Made by a program: the position numbers and the translations under genes. 64,000 nt of DNA from Pseudozyma flocculosa PF-1 (Eukaryota > Basidiomycota > Ustilaginomycetes > Ustilaginales > Ustilaginaceae): positions 161,955 through 225,954 of the forward strand of contig NW_006920893.1 in assembly GCF_000417875.1 (NCBI RefSeq). The letters run 5' to 3'. This document shows positions 59,201 through 64,000 of the stretch, in pieces (position 1 is the stretch's first letter; each line of letters begins with the position of its first letter). The notes beneath the pieces were generated by a model, which was not told the origin of the DNA, ran no database searches, and saw only the letters and a program-made list of their open reading frames with translations.

Positions 59201-60641
59201 CGTGTCGATCACCGGTCCGCGACAGCTCACCGACGCGTCGAGCGGCGAGGCGACGGCCGCAGCGCTGGTCGAGTTCCGCGACCGGGCGGGTGCGGCGTCG
59301 GCGCAGACGCGCAACATGAAGCGGCTGCACGACGCCGTGGCCTCGGTGCACCTGGGGTGGCAGTGCACGCTGTTCGTGACAAACTTCCCAGAGTCGTGGG
59401 ACGACGAGGCGGTGCGCCGCACGTTTGGGCCGTACGGCACCATCTTTGACGTGCGCTGGCCGAGCCGCAAGTTTGTCTCGACCCGGCGCTTCGTCTACGT
59501 GCAGTTTACGCTGCCGACCAGTGCGGCGGCGGCGCTCGAGCTCGACGGACGCCGGCTCGACGAAAAGTGCACGCTCAACGTGGCGCTCTCGGACCCGTCG
59601 CGGCGCAAGGTGCGGTCGGACGCCGACGCCAATGCGCGCGAGCTCTTCGTCTCTGGCCTGCCGCGCTTCGTGGCCGAGTCCGAGGTGCGCGCCCACTTTG
59701 AGCCGTTCGGACGCGTCGAGGCGGCTCGCCTGCCCTCGGCCGTCGATGGCAAGGGCGGCGGTAAAGGCGTGGCGTTCCTCGACTTTGCCTCGCCCCTCGA
59801 TGCGACGAGGGCGATGAAGGAGCTCAACGGGAGCAAGCTGCGCGGCAAGGTCATTGCCGTCACGCTCGCCAAGAATCGCGGGATGCACGGCACCGTCCAC
59901 TCGAACCCGCCCGCCCCTGCCCCCGCCGCTGGCTCATCATCCGCATCGTCCCAAACGGGCACGCCGGCACCCGGTGGAGGAGCAGCAGCAGCAGCCGCGC
60001 CGACGAACCGAGCCGCACGACGCGGGGTGGAGGCGGAGCAACGACGACTTCGGAGCGTCCGGCTGGGCGGGATCCCGTCGACGGCGCAAGAGGCTCTGAT
60101 TCAGCAGAGCGTCGAAAAGGCCATGGGCGGCGGCGGCGGCGGCAGCGTGCGGCGCGTCTTCTGGACCGAGGGCGACGAGAGCGGCGTGGCCACCGTCGAG
60201 TTCCACGATGTCGCGGTCGCGGGCCGGGCGGCGCTGCGCACCTCGTTCCCCTACGGCGAAGGCGTACAGATGAGGGTGCTCCCCGATGGCGCTGCCGCTT
60301 CGACGACAAAGGCAGCGGTGCCGCCATCGGCTGGAGATGCGGGGGGAGGAGGGGAGGGTGCGGAACGCGTGGAGGCCTTTGTGCCTCGTGCTTCGACGAG
60401 GGCGAGGGGCAGGGGCAGGGGACGCGGTAGGGGCGCGAGGGGCGGCCTGGGCTTTGGCGCCCACCCATCCGCCCGCACAGACGGCGGCGCGCCCACGTCG
60501 GCGCCGGCGCAAGAGGGAACCATGTCCGTGTCCGCGACCGACGACATGGACGTCGATGGAACACCTTCACTCTCGTCTGGCCCCGCCGCCGCTGCCAAGC
60601 CCAAAGGCCAGGACGACTTCCGCAAGATGCTCCAGGGCTGA
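56276..60641 (+). CDS. PRP24: U4/U6 snRNA-associated splicing factor Prp24 (SART3-like)
   Basis: Four exons: 56276-56995, 57096-57225, 57320-57867 and 57978-60641, giving 1353 residues. Residues about 45-760 form HAT-type helical repeats (WQLYLAFEQAL, YSRFVTNHLP, YWKPYLLWQQ, LWQDYVSTL, YWIRRHDARKARGWF). A disordered linker follows, then RRM domains at about 847-920 (VLVAGLP), 929-1005 (TLFVTNFP), 1020-1095 (ELFVSGLP; FLDF) and a fourth, divergent one at about 1158-1240 (VRLGGIPS). A basic RGRGRGRG tract precedes the C-terminal GQDDFRKMLQG, which matches the Lsm-binding motif of Prp24. The protein re-anneals U4 and U6 snRNAs to recycle the spliceosomal snRNP in the nucleus. The exon 3 acceptor could instead lie at 57284 in the same frame, adding 12 residues; the 57320 site is preferred because CTGAC sits at branch-point distance. 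Confidence 0.88.
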
Positions 60642-60729
60642 ACGGGACGGGGCGGGTGCATGATGTGATATCGAGCAGAGATGTGCAATTCCAAACTGTC
60701 TTGTGGAGGGCTCGAGCTGCCGCCGACAA

Positions 60730-60780
60730 CATCAACAACAACAATGACGACGACGACGACGACGATGACGATGACGATGC
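60730..60780. repeat. GAC/GAT trinucleotide run between PRP24 and GGT stops
   Basis: A CAA run followed by (GAC)n and (GAT)n in the 179-bp gap between two convergent genes, hence in one or both 3' ends. Confidence 0.8.
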
Positions 60781-60820
60781 AGCAGTGGAAAAAGAACCCT
60801 CTCTCGCGCCTCCCGCGCCT

Positions 60821-62794
60821 CTAGTAGGCGACGGCGATGCCGCCTTTCCGAGAATCGCTGGCGGCTCTGACGCTCCTCGTCCTGCCCCTGCCGCTGGCCT
60901 CGACGGCCTGGACCTCTGCGACGGCGAGGTTGATGTCAAACTCGAGCACCTCGTGCCCGCGGCCGCGGAGGGCGTTGAGGGTCTTTTCGGCGTATCCGCT
61001 CTCGGCCGTGACCATGGTGGGGAGGAGCTGGTGGTGGACGCGCGGCTGTTCGATGGCGTCGCTGAGGTCGCGGCCCCACTCCCTCTGGAGCATCGTCTGG
61101 GCGACGGAGCCAAAGATGCGCGAGCCGCCCGACCCGCCAATGACGAGGTCGACGCTGCCGTCGTCGTGCTCGACGATCGTGGGGCACGTCGACGAGAGCG
61201 GCCTCTTGCCCGCCTCGGGGTAGTTGTAAGGCGATGGCGCCAGCCCAAAGGCGTTGGGCACGCCGGGAGTCGAGGTGTCGTCCATCTCGTCGTTGAGGAT
61301 GATGCCCGTGCGCTCGTCGAGGACGCGCGAGCCAAAGATGAGGTTGACGGTCGACGTCAGCGCCACTGCGCCGCCGTGCTCGTCGACGACCGAGAGGTGC
61401 ATGGTGCCGTGGTCGTCGACGATGTCGAACTTGGGACCGTAGTAGGCCAGCGGGTGCGTCGCGTCGTCGGTGATGTTGGCGCGCACCCGCCGCGCCTCGG
61501 CGGGCGTGGGGATCTCGTCGATGCGGGCCAGGCCCTCGGGCGCCATGAAGGCCGGGTCGGCGAGCTCGGTGCGCTGCGCAAAGCCAAACTTGAGCGACTC
61601 GATGAGGCGGTGCACGTTGAGGCCCGTCGCGCCCTCGGCGACGTACGAGGGGTAGAGGGAGAGGACGTTGAGCATCGAGAGGAGGATGGGGCCCGACGTA
61701 GGCGCCGGCGTGGTAAAGACGCGCCGGCCGCCGAGCCAGTCGCCGCGCACGGCGGGCCCGACGACGGTGCGGTAGGCCTCGAGGTCGGCGTGGGTGAGGA
61801 TGCCGCCGCGCCGCTGGACGGTGTCTACGATCGAGTCGNNNNNNNNNNNNNNNNNNNNNNNNNNNNNNNNNNNNNNNNNNNNNNNNNNNNNNNNNNNNNN
61901 NNNNNNNNNNNNNNNNNNNNNNNNNNNNNNNNNNNNNNNNNNNNNNNNNNNNNNNNNNNNNNNNNNNNNNNNNNNNNCAGCGCATCGGCGCCGCGCTCGG
62001 CGACGGCGCGCAGCGTGTGGGCGTAGGCGGTGCGGCGGATGGTGTCGCCCTCCTTTTTGAGGAGGCCCGTGGCCGGGTCGACAAAGATGTCGGACCAGGC
62101 CCGGTCGTCGTACATGAACTGGCCAAACAGGACCAGGCGGCGCGCCAGCTCCTTTGACACGGTCGTCTGCTCGGCCAGGTGGACGCTGGGCATGACGAGG
62201 CGCTTCCACGGCAGCCGGCCCCAGCGGCGGTGCGCCTCTTGGAGGCCGCGCAGCTCGCCGGGCACGCCGACCGAGAGGCCGCCGAAGCGCGCCTGGTCCA
62301 TGCGGCCCTCGTACATGGTCGTGTTGGCGGCGGCGGGTCCCGTCTCGCGGAAGTCGATTGACGTGTAGCTGGCGCACCGACCGCGGGCCGACGTGCCGTC
62401 GTCGCGATGCCCGGCGCTCGTGGTCCCCTTTGCGTCGTTGCACCCGGTCGGATCGCGGACGAGCATGAATCCGCCTCCTCCGATGCCGGAGCTAAACATG
62501 TTGAGCACGCCCGTGCAGAGGGTGGCGGCGACGGCGGCATCGACGGCCGAGCCGCCGTCGCGGAGCGCGTCGACGCCGATGCGGCTGCACACGACGTTTT
62601 CGGCCGCCACGGCGCCGCGCCTTCCCTTTGCGAGGAAGGCCGGGTGCAGGCGGCCGCGCTGGTCGGAGCCCGGCGGAAAGTGCGAGGGCGGTGCGTCGCG
62701 GAACTCGTTGGAGATCTGGCGCAGCACGAGCGAGACGAGGATGGCGCTGAAAAAGATGGAACCGAGGATGAGGACCGTCGACTTGCGCTTGCTC

Positions 62795-62825
<31 letters not shown>

Positions 62826-62925
62826 TGAGGTGAGGGGTGCCGGTGCGGGAGCGCGGGCGTGGAGTCGGCGAGGCGGGGGTGATGAGCGGCGTCGTCTCGT
62901 CGCCGCGGCTGGCTTGGGTCGCCAT
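60821..62925 (-). CDS. Gamma-glutamyltransferase (gamma-glutamyltranspeptidase)
   Basis: Intronless apart from a 139-N gap at 61839-61977. The ATG at 62925 opens MATQASRGDE. A short cytosolic tail with a poly-Gly run precedes one membrane anchor (VLILGSIFFSAILVSLVL, about residues 50-67), giving a type II protein of vacuole or plasma membrane. Large-subunit motifs are GVDALRDGGSAVDAAVA, GIGGGGFMLV, FRETGP and GVPGELRGL. The autoprocessing Thr that starts the small subunit is at 61403-61405 in DDHGTMHLSVVD; downstream are DEMDD, LSSTCPTIV and GGSGGSRI. The enzyme cleaves glutathione and gamma-glutamyl conjugates. The two halves are in different frames across the Ns, so the gap length is wrong. 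Family comparison suggests only about seven residues are missing between GADAL and DSIVDTVQ. It is convergent with PRP24. Confidence 0.92.
61839..61977. other. Assembly gap (139 N) inside the gamma-glutamyltransferase gene
   Basis: The coding frames on the two sides only agree if the missing length leaves remainder 2 on division by 3, while 139 leaves remainder 1. The gap size is therefore not exact. Confidence 0.9.
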
Positions 62926-63848
62926 GATGGGCTGGGCTCAAAGCGGCGCGAAGAAGCGTCGACGGCGGTCGGGATGATGCCGGCCCAAAGGGGAAGGGGG
63001 AATATGGACGAAAAGACTTGGATGAGAAGACAAGGCAGGGAGGAAGGATCACCATGCGAAGACAACGACGACGACGACGACGACGGCCGAACGTCTTCGA
63101 CCCTGGCTGCATCCGCCGCGGCAAAGGGGCCACGGGATTTGCCGGCGCGCGCCTTGTCTATCTCCGGCTCGACGGATCGGTCGGCAAGCAGCCGGCGTAC
63201 GAGGCCTGGCCGTCGAAACCTCGGTCTCGTTGCCCGGCACGGCGTGGCTTGCAAAGTCGGACAGGACCCGACGGTGACCCCTTCCAGCATCGTCGGAATG
63301 GCCCCGAGCACAGCAGCGCACGGCCTGGCAGTCTGTCGATCTCAGCCTTGCGAGCCCATCGGCTGGTCGCCGACACCATTATGGGGGGCCGCTTCGGAAC
63401 AGGCCGACGGCGGCGGCAGCGGATCGTCGTCATTAAACCAAACGCAGCCGCCTGCACGCCTGCCTCGCCCAAGACGGACGTGCGCCTGCAAAGGCCGGTC
63501 ATGTTGGATGGCCGCCTTGCCGTCCGGCGTCGGTGTGGAGGGACTGGCCTGCCCATCGGGCTGCCTTGAAAGTTGACTGGATCGGTGATGGAATCGCTCG
63601 GACCCCTTCTAGGACGAGGGCCGGTCCTGGCCTGGAAGGCAGGCGGCGAGCGATGGAACGACGTCAACGGCGGCCCCGGCCAATCTTCGCGGACCTCCGC
63701 TCCGCCCCGGCTCGCTCGCTCACTCCCTCACTCGCGTTGGCACCACCTTGCTTCCGCCCTCCTTTCCCCTCGTCATCCTCGCACGCAGCGCAGCTTCCAC
63801 TTCCATCCCCGTCCCGCATCCACACCCGCGCATCCCCGTCGCCTCACC
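62926..63848. other. Divergent promoter between GGT and the mitochondrial-like gene
   Basis: The intergenic region shared by two diverging starts, with a GAC run at about 63066-63085 and a pyrimidine-rich leader before 63849. No gene is seen. Confidence 0.45.
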
Positions 63849-64000
63849 ATGTCGCTCCTCTTCCGCACCGCGCCCATCGCCGCGCGCACCACGGCGCTGC
63901 GCTCGTCGTACTCCAGCGTCGCAGGTACCGCCGCATCGGTCGGCTCCTCGGCCGCCGGGCAGGTGGCCAAGTCGACGGCATCCGAAGCCGCCACGGCCGC
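63849..64000 (+). CDS. N-terminus of a probable mitochondrial protein, partial
   Basis: Only the first 50 codons lie in the window, and the frame is open to the right edge. The start MSLLFRTAPIAARTTALRSS is Arg/Ser/Ala-rich without acidic residues and can form an amphipathic helix, so a mitochondrial targeting sequence is likely. The following Ala/Ser-rich stretch resembles the leader of fungal ATP synthase subunit g, but that is a guess. An intron beyond the window edge is possible. The leader upstream is C/T-rich and the start context is CTCACCATGT. Confidence 0.55.
   Translation, partial: MSLLFRTAPIAARTTALRSSYSSVAGTAASVGSSAAGQVAKSTASEAATA

Noticed and set aside
59860..61335. 491-codon minus-strand frame across the PRP24 and GGT 3' ends
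   Set aside because: It is antisense to PRP24 and out of frame with GGT, and consists of Arg/Pro/Ser runs.

Overview
The window reads as one contiguous piece of a GC-rich fungal nuclear genome, most likely a basidiomycete of the smut/yeast lineage (Ustilaginomycotina-like); this assignment is an inference and no species is named. The support is: short introns of about 80-170 nt with gtgag/gtaag-type donors and cag/tag acceptors in most genes; ACCATGG-like start contexts; a fungal protein set (Cti6-like PHD protein, GPI-type GH16 glucanase, AreA-GATA/DUF3295 protein, Prp24, intracellular GH13 amylase); and many Ser/Ala/Gln low-complexity tracts. Four runs of N mark it as a draft assembly.

Layout. 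1-1781: AT-hook protein, minus strand, running off the left edge. 5602-8739: PHD-finger protein of the Cti6 type (minus). 10078-11214: class II aldolase/adducin protein (minus, 3 exons). 12611-24322: the most distinctive part, four tandem paralogous genes on the minus strand (called A, B, C, D from left to right). All share an N-terminal domain I do not recognise, a BTB/POZ domain split by a disordered insertion, a BACK-like helical tail and almost identical exon structure. 25758-27638: secreted, probably GPI-anchored GH16 glycosidase (plus, 7 exons including a 14-nt microexon). 28411-31058: MFS DHA1-type transporter (plus, contains an assembly gap that looks false). 31256-32139: MAPEG membrane protein (minus, with a 9-nt microexon). 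33479-37060: CENP-B-type DNA-binding protein (minus). 41823-45369: AreA-GATA/DUF3295 regulator (minus). 51317-52837: aldo-keto reductase (plus). 54032-55847: intracellular alpha-amylase (plus). 56276-60641: Prp24/SART3 spliceosome recycling factor (plus). 60821-62925: gamma-glutamyltransferase (minus, with a gap). 63849-64000: start of a probable mitochondrial protein (plus, cut by the right edge).

Most genes are unrelated neighbours, as is normal in a fungal chromosome. Chromatin and transcription proteins (AT-hook, Cti6-like, CENP-B-like, AreA-GATA-like) and carbohydrate/redox enzymes are interspersed. The BTB array is the only part that looks like a local, lineage-specific system: tandem duplication, a shared upstream sequence module, diverging nuclear-localisation-rich insertions, one copy with an in-frame stop and one copy with an altered splice donor. 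Large non-genic stretches (1782-5601, 37061-41822, 45370-51316) hold only low-complexity sequence and unconvincing open frames. All splice junctions were placed by eye from frame, donor/acceptor sequence and family or paralog conservation.
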